64,000 nucleotides of DNA from Alistipes sp. (GCA_017436185.1 JAFSDP010000005.1:62001-126000), one strand, 5' to 3'; positions 1 to 9,076 are shown, numbered from the stretch's first letter. Numbers and translations: made by a program. Notes: a model not told the origin generated them from the sequence alone.

Positions 1-320
1 CCATCTTTCAACTGCCGTTTGGTGTGGCGGGGCGTTACAACTGGATGAAGGAGCGGGTTGTACAGCCCTATGTGGGGTTGAAACTCGGCGCTTCGTATGC
101 GCAGATCTCCTCCTATTACTACATCTATAAGCAGTACGACGAGACCTGGGGCTTCTACCTCCAACCCGAGGCGGGTATCTCGATATTTCCCCGTCCCGAC
201 CTGCGCTTCGGCTTCCACGTGGCGGTCTTTATGAGTTATGCCACCAATAGCGGCGGGGTGTTGAACTACGATGTCGATGGATTGATGGATGTCGGTTTTC
301 GGGTGGGCGTTTCGTTCTAA
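1..320 (+). CDS. C-terminal part of an outer-membrane beta-barrel protein (5' end outside window)
   Basis: The reading frame is open from base 3 and continues off the left edge, so the start is not visible; a GTG at 24 is inside the gene, not its start. The visible part has alternating hydrophobic/polar strands rich in Tyr, Phe and Gly (YVGLKLGASYAQ, GFYLQPEAGISIF, FGFHVAVFMSYA) and ends FRVGVSF, an aromatic C-terminus as in proteins inserted by BamA. This fits the small outer-membrane beta-barrel (porin-like) proteins common in Bacteroidales. Ligand or role cannot be told from the fragment. Confidence 0.7.
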   Translation, partial: IFQLPFGVAGRYNWMKERVVQPYVGLKLGASYAQISSYYYIYKQYDETWGFYLQPEAGISIFPRPDLRFGFHVAVFMSYATNSGGVLNYDVDGLMDVGFRVGVSF

Positions 321-328
321 ACGCAATG

Positions 329-427
329 GGTGATTAGCACCCTTGTTGGACACAGCACATCGGTGATTAGCATTCCTGTCGAACACCCCCCGCGGGTGAT
401 TAGGACCACAACAGAGAAGGGGCCCGG
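329..427. repeat. Three imperfect 33-bp tandem units
   Basis: The string GGTGATTAG starts at 329, 362 and 395, so the period is exactly 33 bp. Units 1 and 2 agree over most of their length (GTGATTAGC, then a GTTGGACAC / GTCGAACAC block); unit 3 keeps only the first part. The period is a multiple of three and the repeats lie in the same frame as the upstream gene, past its TAA; that frame stays open to about 503. Confidence 0.6.
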
Positions 428-448
428 ACTTCACAGTCGGGGCCCCTT
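417..448. terminator. Strong hairpin between convergent genes
   Basis: AAGGGGCCC pairs with GGGGCCCCTT across a short loop. It lies between the barrel gene (+) and the araC-type gene (-). There is no clean T-run on either side, so termination is likely but not certain. From 449 to 643 I see only AT-rich spacer without gene signals. Confidence 0.5.
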
Positions 449-643
449 GGTTAGGTTAGTTAGGTTAATGAGTGTGGGGAACCCTACTTTTGTAGAACAA
501 AGATAATCTAAAAAATGTTACCCACCAAGCAAATTATGATATTTTTTCATCCAAAGCGGCATTTTAGCTAATAATTTGTAATTAAAAATTTTTAATATCA
601 GCCATTTTGTAATTATTTTAATATCTCCTTTGCACTCGATTCA

Positions 644-1546
644 TTAACCTGCCAACGACGTTAGTTCCTCATTTTCGGCCTGTTGCGCCATCGTGATGCG
701 ATAGGCTGCAGGGGTCATTCGGTAGGCTCGCTTGAAAAGTTTGATGAAATGCGACGTGTTGGGGAAGGTGCACTCATTTCCGATCTCGGCAATCGATTTT
801 GAGGTAGAAATCAGCAGCAGACGCGAATGTACGAGTCGTTGACGCACAAACCACTTGTGGGGCGGAATGTCGAAGTGACGCCGAAACTCCTTCTTGAACG
901 AGGTGAGCGAACGGTTGGTCTTCGAGGCCAACTCCTCGATCGAGACGGGCTTGAAGATGTGGTCGTAGATGACCTGCTCGAAACTCTCACGAGCCATATC
1001 GACCGACTGCAACAGCCGACTCTTCAGACACCCCTCGCCCTCGGTGCAGATCAGATAGACCAACTCGGTGAGCTTGATGTTCTCGGCCGTCTCGTCACGT
1101 TGCGAGTCGTGCTCACGCATATAGATGTTGGCATTCTGAAAGAAGCTGCGCAGCGTCGGACGTGCCTCGGCCACCACGTGCGAACCACTGCGGCATCGCT
1201 CGCAACTGTGCGTGTTGGAGATGGTCATCCGATAGGTTACACTTAAATGGCGCAACACCCGTCCCAGATCCTGCGGGGTGTAGTAAAATAGCAATTGCTC
1301 GAAGGGCTGACCCCCTTCGGGAAAGCTCTCGACATAGTGGCGACCTATGCCCAAATAGACGACCTCGCCCCGCCCTACGGCCCGACGACGGTCGCCATCG
1401 TAGATGTACTGTGTGCCCCGCAGCACATAGGCTACGGCACATCGAGCCAACGTGAGGGTTTCGATGCCGTGATGTGACTTCTCGATACGCTTCACAATCA
1501 TCGGCTCTTCGGCCTGCATCGCAGGCTCTCTGTTCCTGTTTTCCAT
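644..1546 (-). CDS. AraC family transcriptional regulator
   Basis: 300 aa. The C-terminal third holds the two helix-turn-helix motifs of the AraC/XylS family: SIEELASKTNRSLTSFKKEFRR (about 202-223), then SIAEIGNECTF and FIKLFKRAYRMTPAAYR near 250-282, the usual second helix pair and signature. The N-terminal part is a cupin-like sensing region (AYVLRGTQYIYDGDRRRAVGRGEVVYLGIGRHYVES), as in ExsA-type members. A CERC pair near residue 115 could bind metal or respond to redox, but that is a guess. It sits alone with no obvious target gene next to it; the downstream side is convergent with the barrel protein. Confidence 0.88.
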   Translation of the reverse strand: MENRNREPAMQAEEPMIVKRIEKSHHGIETLTLARCAVAYVLRGTQYIYDGDRRRAVGRGEVVYLGIGRHYVESFPEGGQPFEQLLFYYTPQDLGRVLRHLSVTYRMTISNTHSCERCRSGSHVVAEARPTLRSFFQNANIYMREHDSQRDETAENIKLTELVYLICTEGEGCLKSRLLQSVDMARESFEQVIYDHIFKPVSIEELASKTNRSLTSFKKEFRRHFDIPPHKWFVRQRLVHSRLLLISTSKSIAEIGNECTFPNTSHFIKLFKRAYRMTPAAYRITMAQQAENEELTSLAG

Positions 1547-1687
1547 TGATCGGTGAATTTGTGTGACTAAATAAGCACCTCAAATATACAATAATAAATT
1601 GTAAATTAAACGTACAATGGGTCAATATCACCTTTGTAAGGCGCATTTAAGCCCTTTTGGAAGACAACAGGGGATTGTAAGAGGCGG

Positions 1688-2695
1688 TTATAGGTAGAGT
1701 GCAACGATGGCGGCAATGAGCAGAATCGGGTAGAGCAGCTGTGCCACCTGGTGACGCAGGCGGATAAAGAGTGCACCAAGCAGCAGGGCCGAGGGGACAG
1801 CGACCAACGCCTGCAACCAAGCGGGATCCGACACGGGGAAGAGGTAGAGTACCACCGTAAGGCAGAATAGGTGCGAGGCCATATAGAGCACCCGTCGTGC
1901 GGGGGCGGGCAGGGCGTAGCTGTTGCGACGGAAGAAGAGCAGGGCAATCAGATCGAGCACCATGAGCACGATGAGCGAGATACCCAGGACCCGATATCCA
2001 TCGTCCAAAAACTTCAGCGGCATCAAGAGCCAGAAGGCCTCGTGGATGGCCTCGTGGTAGATCTCAATGAGCGGCGCGTAGAAGATACCTCCCAGGGCCC
2101 AATTCAGGTAGCAGAGCGCAAAGATGGGGAGCAGGAAGCCCGTCAGGGCAACCAGCATCTCGCGTGTGGTGTTGCGGAAGAGGGCCATTGAGAGGATGAA
2201 AATCACCATCAGCGGGAAGGTGACGGGGGCCACCAAAATCAGCAGCGAGAGGAACATACCTCCTCGAAAAAGTCGGTCGAAACTGTAGCCGTTGCGCTGG
2301 CTGTAACAGAAGTTCTTGAGCGAGAGGGTCAGCAGCGTCGAGGCGACCAGCGCCGGAAGGTAGAAGCCGCTTGTGGCCACCCCCAGCACCGCAATGCCGT
2401 AAAGGGGGATGGGGATGCAGGTGCGGGTTCCGTAGATGCGATAGACAATCGAGAGTCGCCCGAGGGTCATACCCGAGAAGATCATCAGAAAGCCCCCAAT
2501 CAGATGCGACCACGCAGGGTGGGCTGCCTGAAAGCCGAGCAACCAATACCACATTGAGCCAACCTCGACCCCTTCGCTCCACGGCGTGTGGGGTGTCACC
2601 ACGCCCGTTGTCGTGTTGCACATCGCCAGAATGGCAAGCAGCACGAGTGTCAGAAAGGCAGGGACAATGGGTTGACGGCTAACGTTGAATCGCAT
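1688..2695 (-). CDS. Multi-pass membrane protein, DUF6427-like
   Basis: 335 aa with about nine or ten hydrophobic segments over the whole length, beginning PIVPAFLTLVLLAILAMC and ending AQLLYPILLIAAIVALYL. Length, hydrophobic profile and short charged loops fit the Bacteroidetes DUF6427 group of inner-membrane proteins of unknown role. No catalytic motif is visible. It is divergent from rnhB with a 77-base gap that must hold both promoters; no clean -7 box could be picked there. Confidence 0.6.
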   Translation of the reverse strand: MRFNVSRQPIVPAFLTLVLLAILAMCNTTTGVVTPHTPWSEGVEVGSMWYWLLGFQAAHPAWSHLIGGFLMIFSGMTLGRLSIVYRIYGTRTCIPIPLYGIAVLGVATSGFYLPALVASTLLTLSLKNFCYSQRNGYSFDRLFRGGMFLSLLILVAPVTFPLMVIFILSMALFRNTTREMLVALTGFLLPIFALCYLNWALGGIFYAPLIEIYHEAIHEAFWLLMPLKFLDDGYRVLGISLIVLMVLDLIALLFFRRNSYALPAPARRVLYMASHLFCLTVVLYLFPVSDPAWLQALVAVPSALLLGALFIRLRHQVAQLLYPILLIAAIVALYL

Positions 2696-2772
2696 CGGAA
2701 TTGGCTTTTGGATGCAACAAAATTACGCAATAATTTGTAACTTTACAACCAAAACCAATAAACCCACATCAG

Positions 2773-3369
2773 ATGTTGGAACTTTGCAGTCAATACGACC
2801 TCTTGGAGGCGGGGTGTGACGAGGCGGGGCGTGGTTGTCTGGCCGGGCCGGTCTTTGCGGCCGCCGTCATCCTGCCACCCGACTTTTCGCATCCGTTGCT
2901 CAACGACTCGAAGCAGCTCACCGAGCGGCAGCGCGATCTGTTGCGCCCCATCATCGAACGAGAGGCTGTCGCCTGGGCGGTGGAGGCCGTCTCGCCCGAG
3001 CGCATCGACGAGATTAACATCCTCAACGCCTCGTTCGAGGGGATGTCGTTGGCCGCTGCACGGCTCAATCCCGCTCCGCAGTTCCTGGCCATCGACGGTA
3101 ACCGTTTCCGCACGACGCTCGAGATTCCCTACGCCTGCTTTGTGAAGGGCGACGGTCGCTTTGCCAACATTGCCGCCGCCTCGGTCTTGGCCAAGACCCA
3201 CCGTGATGAGTATATGTATCGCATCGCCGAGCAGTATCCCCACTACAATTGGCGCAAAAATAAGGGCTATCCGACCCGAGACCATCGGGCGGCCATTCGT
3301 GAGTTCGGCCTTTCGCCCCACCATCGCCTGACCTTCAACCACGGCACCGAGCAGTTGGAGCTGTTTTAA
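2773..3369 (+). CDS. rnhB: Ribonuclease HII
   Basis: 198 aa, the normal length for the enzyme that nicks RNA-DNA hybrids and removes misincorporated ribonucleotides in the cytoplasm. The catalytic signature [18 protein letters not shown] is at 15-32 (Asp16, Glu17), [10 protein letters not shown] follows, then FLAIDGNRF with the third acidic residue near 107, and AKTHRDEYM with the fourth near 143. The ATG at 2773 gives the expected short N-terminus before the first strand. A hairpin terminator follows the stop directly. Confidence 0.96.
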   Translation: MLELCSQYDLLEAGCDEAGRGCLAGPVFAAAVILPPDFSHPLLNDSKQLTERQRDLLRPIIEREAVAWAVEAVSPERIDEINILNASFEGMSLAAARLNPAPQFLAIDGNRFRTTLEIPYACFVKGDGRFANIAAASVLAKTHRDEYMYRIAEQYPHYNWRKNKGYPTRDHRAAIREFGLSPHHRLTFNHGTEQLELF

Positions 3370-3387
3370 CACCTTTACATCTACCAC

Positions 3388-3421
3388 AAAAAAAGGCCCC
3401 CGAAATTCGGAGGCCTTTTTT
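3388..3421. terminator. Bidirectional terminator between rnhB and exbD
   Basis: An A-run, GGCCCCCGAA, a tiny loop, TTCGGAGGCC and a T-run form a stem of ten with one mismatch. It ends rnhB (+) and the exbB-exbD operon (-). Confidence 0.85.
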
Positions 3422-3444
3422 GCGAGTGTATCTCGCACGAACTA

Positions 3445-3918
3445 CTAATAGTAGCCGAGCGACTTCGATGCAGCGTAGTTGATCTTCAGTGCGTTTGCAC
3501 GACGAAGCTCCTGCTTCACATCGGTTACGATACCCATCTTCGTAGCACCGTCGGCCTTGAGGCAGATGGTCATAGCGGCACGGTCAACCTCATTGAGCTT
3601 GTCGCGCTCGGCAGCTACGAAATCGAGAATATCCTTGGTCGTCTTGTACGAATCGTTGAGCTGAATACGGGGAGCCGTACCGAACTTGGCCTGCATCGAG
3701 AGCGAAGGCTGGCCAATGTGGATGTAGCTTACCAGCGATTTTTTCTCCAGCTTCTGCACCTCGGTTGCATCGGGCAGCTTATAGCGAACCAACAGCTCCT
3801 GATCGCGCATCGAGGTCGATACCATAAAGAAGAACAGGATCATATAGATAACGTCGGGAAGCGACGAAGTCGAGATAGCGGGCAACTCTTTCTTGCCCTT
3901 TTTCTTCATTACTGCCAT
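3445..3918 (-). CDS. exbD: ExbD/TolR family protein (second copy)
   Basis: 157 aa. A basic N-terminus (KKKGKK) is followed by one membrane helix, LPDVIYMILFFFMVSTSM, with the conserved proton-path Asp at residue 22, then a periplasmic domain. ExbD couples proton flow through ExbB to TonB-dependent transporters in the outer membrane. It is the last gene of the exbB operon, five bases after the first exbD. Two different ExbD proteins per ExbB is usual in Bacteroidales. No TonB gene follows here. Confidence 0.9.
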   Translation of the reverse strand: MAVMKKKGKKELPAISTSSLPDVIYMILFFFMVSTSMRDQELLVRYKLPDATEVQKLEKKSLVSYIHIGQPSLSMQAKFGTAPRIQLNDSYKTTKDILDFVAAERDKLNEVDRAAMTICLKADGATKMGIVTDVKQELRRANALKINYAASKSLGYY

Positions 3919-3923
3919 AATCC

Positions 3924-4526
3924 TTACTTCTTAATGTTACGCGGCTCGGCCTCCGAAATCTTCAGAGGAATAGCCGTAGTTACTGCATCACGATTCTCCT
4001 TTACGAGGTCCCCGAACTTATCGCCGAACTTCTTCTCGGCAATCTCGTCGCGAATCTCGTTGAAGGCGCGGGTCAACTCGTTCTGTACCTGGATATATGC
4101 CTGATAGCCCGTGTCGCGCGTCGTCTGGAGCGAGATTACACCCTGGCTGACGGGGTAGGTCCACGTCGAACCATCGGCCAACTCGATCTCCTGGTCCTTC
4201 TTTTCGGGAAGCGACTCGTCGTCGTACGGATTGAGGATGAACTCCTTGGCCTTCTCGGTCAACTCGTTCAAGGTGATAACCTCCTCGTGTCCGGGCGTAC
4301 CAGCCATAATGGCGCCGTTACCCGATACCAATACCAGGAACAGGTTGCGCTCCTTCACCTTGATGTCCTCCTGCTTTTGATCCTCGGGGGGCATAGGGGG
4401 AAGCATACGCGCGATACCCGTATCGGTATTCATCGTCGTCGCCACCAGGAAGAAGATCAGCAGCGAGAAGGCGATATCGGCCTGCGAGCTACTGTTTACT
4501 TCTGGTACTTTTCTCTTATTTGACAT
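3924..4526 (-). CDS. exbD: ExbD/TolR family protein (first copy)
   Basis: 200 aa. The single membrane helix QADIAFSLLIFFLVATTM carries the conserved Asp at residue 17. The periplasmic part is longer than in the second ExbD and has an insert rich in Asp, Glu and Lys (about 95-120). It lies between the 139-residue membrane protein and the second exbD with almost no gaps, so it is co-transcribed with exbB. Sequence divergence between the two copies suggests a heteromeric ExbD pair. Confidence 0.9.
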   Translation of the reverse strand: MSNKRKVPEVNSSSQADIAFSLLIFFLVATTMNTDTGIARMLPPMPPEDQKQEDIKVKERNLFLVLVSGNGAIMAGTPGHEEVITLNELTEKAKEFILNPYDDESLPEKKDQEIELADGSTWTYPVSQGVISLQTTRDTGYQAYIQVQNELTRAFNEIRDEIAEKKFGDKFGDLVKENRDAVTTAIPLKISEAEPRNIKK

Positions 4527-4540
4527 ACGTTAAATCTCCT

Positions 4541-4960
4541 TTATTTGAATGCGGCCCAGATCTCCGTTGCCAGAGCCGTAACAACGGCAGCAGCAAATGC
4601 AACGTAGGTTACCAGGATACAGGTTTCGGTAATGACGGTCTCACCGTGTGCGAAGAAACCGTTGTTCTGCAGATCGACGATCTGCACCGTGTGGCCGGCC
4701 GAGATGAAGTAGGCTGCGCCCACTACCACCAAAATCAGTACGAATGCGAGCAGCGAGCTCTTGGCACCCGCAGGGCTCTGCATCATACTGTAGAGGGCAC
4801 CACCGACAGCAGCAACCACAGCACCAACGAGCAGGATATAACCCCACACCAGGTTCAGGCTGATAGCTGCCTCGGAACCACCGGTAGCAATCGCGTAGGC
4901 TACGAGAGCCAACGTGATGACCATCAGGGCACCCAGCACAATATTTAATACTTTCTTCAT
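4541..4960 (-). CDS. Small four-helix membrane protein of the exb operon
   Basis: 139 aa with four hydrophobic stretches (IVLGALMVITLALVAYAIA; LVWGYILLVGAVVAAVGGAL; SLLAFVLILVVVGAAYFIS; ILVTYVAFAAAVVTALATEIW). It sits between exbB and the two exbD genes, a position often filled by such a protein in Bacteroidales ExbBD loci. It has no named function that I know. Co-conservation suggests an accessory of the proton-channel complex, which is inference. Confidence 0.75.
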   Translation of the reverse strand: MKKVLNIVLGALMVITLALVAYAIATGGSEAAISLNLVWGYILLVGAVVAAVGGALYSMMQSPAGAKSSLLAFVLILVVVGAAYFISAGHTVQIVDLQNNGFFAHGETVITETCILVTYVAFAAAVVTALATEIWAAFK

Positions 4961-5000
4961 AATGCTAAATTTTCTAAAAAAGTTGATCGGTTGGGTGAAA

Positions 5001-5795
5001 TTACTTCTTGTAAACCGTCAGGATATCCATCAGCGTGATCGAAGCGTCCTCCATAGCGTTAACGAGAGTATCGATCTTGGCGATGATATAGTTGTAGAAA
5101 ATCTGCAGAATAACGGCAGCGATAAGACCCATAAGGGTGGTCAACAGAGCCACCTTAATACCACCGGCAACCAGCGTCGGCGAGATATCACCTGCAGCCT
5201 GGATAGCATCGAATGCGCCGATCATACCTACTACGGTACCCATAAAACCGAGCATCGGGGCAAGAGCGATGAACAGACCGATCCACGAAAGACCCGACTC
5301 CATCTGACCCGTCTGTACCGAACCGTACGATACAACAGCCTTCTCAACTGCGTCGAGACCCTGGTTGTAACGGTCCAGACCCTGCCAGTAGATCGAAGCG
5401 ATAGGACCACGCGTGTTCTTGCAAACCTCCTTGGCAGCCTCAACGCCACCCTCGTTCAGAGCCTTCTCAACGTCAGCGATGAACTTCTTGGTGTTGATCG
5501 ACGACAGCGACAGGTAGAGAATACGCTCAACGGCGATAGCCAGACCCAGAACCAAGCAGAGCAGCACGGGCAACATCCAGCCCCAACCACCCTCGAGGAA
5601 CTTCTGCATCAGCACGTGGTGCATCGACTCACCGGCGATCTCGGTCTCGGCGTCAACAGCCTCAACGGTAGCAGCCTCCTCAGCAACGGCCTCAACAGCC
5701 TCCGTAGCAGCAGCGGCCTCAGCCTCCTGTGCAAACGCGTTCACGGTACCCAGCGAGAAGAGGGCAACCGTCAGAATCAGAAAAAGTTTTTTCAT
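5001..5795 (-). CDS. exbB: MotA/TolQ/ExbB proton channel family protein
   Basis: 264 aa. An N-terminal signal-like segment (KKLFLILTVALFSLGTVNAFA) is followed by an unusual Ala/Glu-rich acidic stretch (about 23-55), probably periplasmic. Then comes a membrane helix near 72-94 (WMLPVLLCLVLGLAIAVERI) and the TolQ/ExbB core with its last two helices (WIGLFIALAPMLGFMGTVVGMIGAF and TTLMGLIAAVILQIFYNYI). It is the first gene of the operon exbB-orf-exbD-exbD and powers TonB-dependent uptake such as the SusC protein at 45,161. Confidence 0.92.
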   Translation of the reverse strand: MKKLFLILTVALFSLGTVNAFAQEAEAAAATEAVEAVAEEAATVEAVDAETEIAGESMHHVLMQKFLEGGWGWMLPVLLCLVLGLAIAVERILYLSLSSINTKKFIADVEKALNEGGVEAAKEVCKNTRGPIASIYWQGLDRYNQGLDAVEKAVVSYGSVQTGQMESGLSWIGLFIALAPMLGFMGTVVGMIGAFDAIQAAGDISPTLVAGGIKVALLTTLMGLIAAVILQIFYNYIIAKIDTLVNAMEDASITLMDILTVYKK

Positions 5796-6110
5796 AGTTG
5801 TGTTAGATAAATTTGATTGATTAGTTTGTTGTGTTTGTTATTTTTGGTTTTTAGTTGTCTTAAGGTCTTTTTTCGCAAAAAAGTTTTTCAAAAAATAATT
5901 TTTTTTCGTTCGTTTGGTCGGTTTTTTTAAGTTGTGGCCCCCGCAGGCGAAAAATTGCCCCGCTTGGCCTTACTGCGCCCAAAATCGCCACAACACACTG
6001 ACTCATAATGTGTTGCGCCAATTTTTGGCCGCTCCTTTCCACCCCTCCGAGCGGTTAAGGTGCTATTTACCGACCGAAATATAAGTAAATTTTTCTTTTT
6101 GTGCAACACC
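5796..6110. other. Intergenic region upstream of exbB
   Basis: 315 bases without a credible gene. The part next to exbB is T-rich on the plus strand and should hold the exbB promoter and leader, but I could not assign a clean TAnnTTTG box. The block 5935-6050 is GC-richer, with small overlapping frames that have no coding character. The ansA gene ends at the far side, so its terminator may also lie here. Confidence 0.4.
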
Positions 6111-7142
6111 CTATGCGCTAAATTCTCCGCGAAGAGGTCGGCGAAGGGCCGATTTTATGGTTTCGTTGTCGGCTCCCGAGCCCACCAAATACATCAATTT
6201 GGTCACAGCAGCCTCGGTGGACATATCGTATCCGCCCACCACACCGGCCTTCTGGAGGCGCAATCCCGTCTCGTAAAGCTCCATCGCCACGCTGCCACCT
6301 TTGCACTGGGTGATGTTCAGGAAGATGATGCCTCGCTCGATGGCCTCCTCGATGGGGCGGATGAACCAATTGGCCGTCGGGGCGTTGCCTGCACCGTAGG
6401 TCTCCATCACCACGGCTCGCAACGAGGGGGCCGAGAGCATCGTGCGCAGCATCTCCTCCGAAAGGCCCGGGAAGAGCTTGATGACCATCACCCCCTCGGA
6501 AAGGGAGGTGGCCAGGCGTAGCGGCTCGTCGTAGCTCGTAGGTCGCAGGATGGCCGCCTCGTTGTAGGCGATATTGACACCCACATCGGCCAGCGGCGGG
6601 TAGTTGAACGAGTAGAAGGCACTCAACGCCTCGGCACTGCGCTTGGTGGTGCGGTTGGCACGGAAGAGGTGGTTCTGGAAGTAGAGTGACACCTCGGGGA
6701 CACGGGGTCGGCCCTCGCTGTCACGAGCACCGGCAATCTCGATGGCCGTGATCAGGTTCTCGCGCCCATCGGTGCGCAGCACACCAATCGGAATCTGGCT
6801 GCCGGTGAAGACCACCGGTTTGGCGAGGTTTTCGAACATAAAACTCAAGGCCGAGGCGGTGTAGGACATCGTGTCGGTGCCGTGCAACACCACAAAGCCG
6901 TCGTAGCGGTCGTAGCGGTCACGAATCAGCTCGGCCAGCATCACCCAATTCTCGGGCGAGACGTTCGACGAGTCGATGACGGGGCTGAGGGTGTGAACCT
7001 CGATGCCGACGTTGAGTCGCTTGAGCGAGGGGAACTCCTCGTAGATGCCGCTGAAGTCGAAGGGGACCAGCGTGCCGGTCTCGGCATCGGTCTTCATACC
7101 GATCGTGCCGCCCGTGTAGATAATCAGAATCTTGGAACGCAT
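6111..7142 (-). CDS. ansA: Type I L-asparaginase
   Basis: 343 aa. It hydrolyses L-asparagine to aspartate and ammonia. The nucleophile motif IYTGGTIGM is at 8-16 and the second active-site block VLHGTDTMSYTASALSFM is near 84-101; MSTEAAVTKLMYL near the C-terminus is also typical. There is no signal peptide, in keeping with the cytoplasmic low-affinity type I enzyme. It is the last gene of the dprA-tatD-ansA run, 21 bases after tatD. Confidence 0.93.
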   Translation of the reverse strand: MRSKILIIYTGGTIGMKTDAETGTLVPFDFSGIYEEFPSLKRLNVGIEVHTLSPVIDSSNVSPENWVMLAELIRDRYDRYDGFVVLHGTDTMSYTASALSFMFENLAKPVVFTGSQIPIGVLRTDGRENLITAIEIAGARDSEGRPRVPEVSLYFQNHLFRANRTTKRSAEALSAFYSFNYPPLADVGVNIAYNEAAILRPTSYDEPLRLATSLSEGVMVIKLFPGLSEEMLRTMLSAPSLRAVVMETYGAGNAPTANWFIRPIEEAIERGIIFLNITQCKGGSVAMELYETGLRLQKAGVVGGYDMSTEAAVTKLMYLVGSGADNETIKSALRRPLRGEFSA

Positions 7143-7163
7143 ATCTTGTATATGTTATATTTT

Positions 7164-7973
7164 TCAATCGAGTCGGAAGAGGGCTCGTGCATTTCGGGTC
7201 GTTGCAGCAGCCACCTCCTCTATGGTGAGCCCCTTCAGTTCGGCAATTTTGGCGCATACGTGGCTGACGTAGGCCGATTCGTTGCGCTTGCCTCGGTGGG
7301 GTACGGGGGTGAGGTAGGGGCAGTCGGTCTCGAGCACCAAATCCTCCAGCTCCATCTCCGTCACGGCTTGGGCCACCACACTCTTTTTATAAGTGACCAC
7401 TCCGCCGATGCCGAACTTAAAGTCGCCCAAACGGCGCAACCGTCGGTAGGTGGCGGCATCCTCCGAGAAGGCGTGAAAAACCCCTCGCAGGGTGTGCCCC
7501 TCGGCCTTCGCCTCGGCCGTGAGCCGCTCCATCGCCTCCTCCATCTCGCTCCACGCCGCACGGGTGTGGATGGCTACGGGAAGGTCGAGCCGTGCCGCCA
7601 GGCGACATTGCGCCTCGAAGGCCTCCAGCTGCTCGGCCCGAAAATCTTGGCTCCAATAGAGGTCCAACCCAATCTCGCCCACCGCCACGAAGCGAATCCC
7701 CTCGGGGGGATTTGCGAGCAGCTCCTCGACCTCGTGCAACTCCTCGCGCCAATGGGGGTTGTCGTTGATGGAGGTGGGGTGCAACCCCATCATCGGGCGA
7801 CATACGGTCGGGTGGCTGCGACAAAGGTCGAGCTGGGCGGCGTGGGTCGTGGTGTCGATGGCGGGTAACAGCAACAGCTCGACCCCTGCATCGAGGGCCC
7901 GCTGCAAGGTCTCCGCACGATCGTCGTCGAAGGCCTCGTCGTAGAGGTGGGAGTGGGTATCTATCAAGCTCAT
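7164..7973 (-). CDS. TatD family metal-dependent hydrolase
   Basis: 269 aa when started at 7973 (MSLIDTHSHLYD); the frame is open much further upstream, but that part is antisense-like noise inside dprA. Metal ligands of the TIM-barrel family are visible: DTHSHL at the start, GEIGLDLYW near 93, IHTRAAW near 125, FHAF near 157 and ETDCPYL near 205. TatD proteins are 3'-5' DNA exonucleases/deoxyribonucleases; the name is historical and unrelated to Tat export. The ATG overlaps the dprA stop (ATGA), so translation is probably coupled. Confidence 0.92.
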   Translation of the reverse strand: MSLIDTHSHLYDEAFDDDRAETLQRALDAGVELLLLPAIDTTTHAAQLDLCRSHPTVCRPMMGLHPTSINDNPHWREELHEVEELLANPPEGIRFVAVGEIGLDLYWSQDFRAEQLEAFEAQCRLAARLDLPVAIHTRAAWSEMEEAMERLTAEAKAEGHTLRGVFHAFSEDAATYRRLRRLGDFKFGIGGVVTYKKSVVAQAVTEMELEDLVLETDCPYLTPVPHRGKRNESAYVSHVCAKIAELKGLTIEEVAAATTRNARALFRLD

Positions 7974-9076
7974 TGTTTCACATAGCGGTTGCCGGGCAAC
8001 TGGCGGATGAAACCCGAAAGCTCCAACCCCATCAAGAGGATGGTCAGGTAGCTCGTGTCCAGTCCCGTGAGTTCTATCAATTCGTCGGTGGTCAGCGGAT
8101 CGGAGGTGCGGAAGCAGCCCAACAGCCCCTCCTCGTCTTCTGTGAGGTCGGTGGTGCGGGGCGTCTCTTTGGGCAGAATCGGCGGACAATCCAGATCCCA
8201 CATCAACTCTCGCAGAATATCCTCGCCCGAGAAGATGGGGCGAGCAAGTTGCTTGGCTATCAGGTGGTTGGTGCCTGCCGAGTTGGGGTCGGTGATGCGC
8301 CCCGGTACGGCCATCAGCGTGCGGTGGTAGCCGTCGGCTCGTTGGGCCGTGTCGAGTGAGCCGCCGTGTGCGCCGCTCTCGATGACCAGACACCCCGCCG
8401 CTATGCCTGCGATGATGCGGTTGCGGGAGGGGTATAGACGGCCGTTTTGCTTGGTTTGGGAGTGCAGTTCGGTCAGCACCACGCCGCCCTCCTCCACAAT
8501 CTCTCGGGCCAAGCCCGTATGATCTGCGGGGGTGATGGCCGGCAGGGCGTTGGCCACCACGGCGATGGTCTTCAGTCCTCCGCCGATGGCGGCTCGGTGA
8601 GCCCAGCCGTCGATGCCGTAGGCCAGTCCGCTGACAATCGTGAGGTCCTTTTTGCGCTCGGCCAGGTGCTTGATAAGTTGCAGGGTGACCGTCTGCCCAT
8701 AGTGGGTCGCTTGTCGGGTGCCGACCACCGCCAGCGCAGGTTGGCGCAACACCTCGGCGTTGCCTTTGAAGTAGAGCACGTGGGGATAGTCGGGGGTCTC
8801 ACGCAGCAGTCGGGGATAGCCCGCATCGGTCGAGGCGATGAGTTGGATGGCGTGGCGTTCGCAGTGGCGAATCTCCCGCTCGGCATCGCGAAAGGCAACC
8901 CGCTTTAGGAGCCCCTCCGCCAAACGGGGGTTGAGCTCGGCTCGGCGAATCAGCTCCTCCTCACCGGCCTCAAAGATGGCCCGGGCACTGCCAAACACCT
9001 CCAGGAGGTGGACAGCACCCTTCGCCCCGATTCCGGGGGTCATTGTCAAGGCAATATCCTCCAAATAGTTTCGCAT
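7970..9076 (-). CDS. dprA: DNA-processing protein DprA
   Basis: 368 aa from ATG 9076 (MRNYLEDIALTMTPGIGAKG). An upstream in-frame start at 9172 would add a basic tail that overlaps the likely promoter, so I reject it. An N-terminal helix-hairpin region (TPGIGAKGAVHLLEVFGSA) precedes the Rossmann-like DprA core (VVGTRQATHYGQ, SGLAYGIDGWAHRAAI, NRIIAG, GSLDTAQRA, VPG), and a C-terminal winged-helix-like end follows (LTTDELIELTGLDTSYLTILLMGLELSGFIRQLPGNRYVK). DprA loads RecA on incoming single-stranded DNA. Confidence 0.94.
   Translation of the reverse strand: MRNYLEDIALTMTPGIGAKGAVHLLEVFGSARAIFEAGEEELIRRAELNPRLAEGLLKRVAFRDAEREIRHCERHAIQLIASTDAGYPRLLRETPDYPHVLYFKGNAEVLRQPALAVVGTRQATHYGQTVTLQLIKHLAERKKDLTIVSGLAYGIDGWAHRAAIGGGLKTIAVVANALPAITPADHTGLAREIVEEGGVVLTELHSQTKQNGRLYPSRNRIIAGIAAGCLVIESGAHGGSLDTAQRADGYHRTLMAVPGRITDPNSAGTNHLIAKQLARPIFSGEDILRELMWDLDCPPILPKETPRTTDLTEDEEGLLGCFRTSDPLTTDELIELTGLDTSYLTILLMGLELSGFIRQLPGNRYVKQ

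Noticed and set aside
329..427. CRISPR array
   Set aside because: Units are contiguous tandem repeats without unique spacers, only three copies, and there are no cas genes in the window.
2743..3438. 231-codon minus-strand frame over rnhB
   Set aside because: Antisense to a textbook RNase HII with intact catalytic residues.
5001..5795. Plus-strand frame opposite exbB as a separate gene
   Set aside because: Polar Asn/Thr-rich shadow with no promoter; ExbB is unambiguous.
7974..8393. N-terminal extension of the TatD-type protein
   Set aside because: The extra 140 residues are Arg/His-rich noise inside dprA; MSLIDTHSHL at 7973 is the standard TatD start and overlaps the dprA stop.
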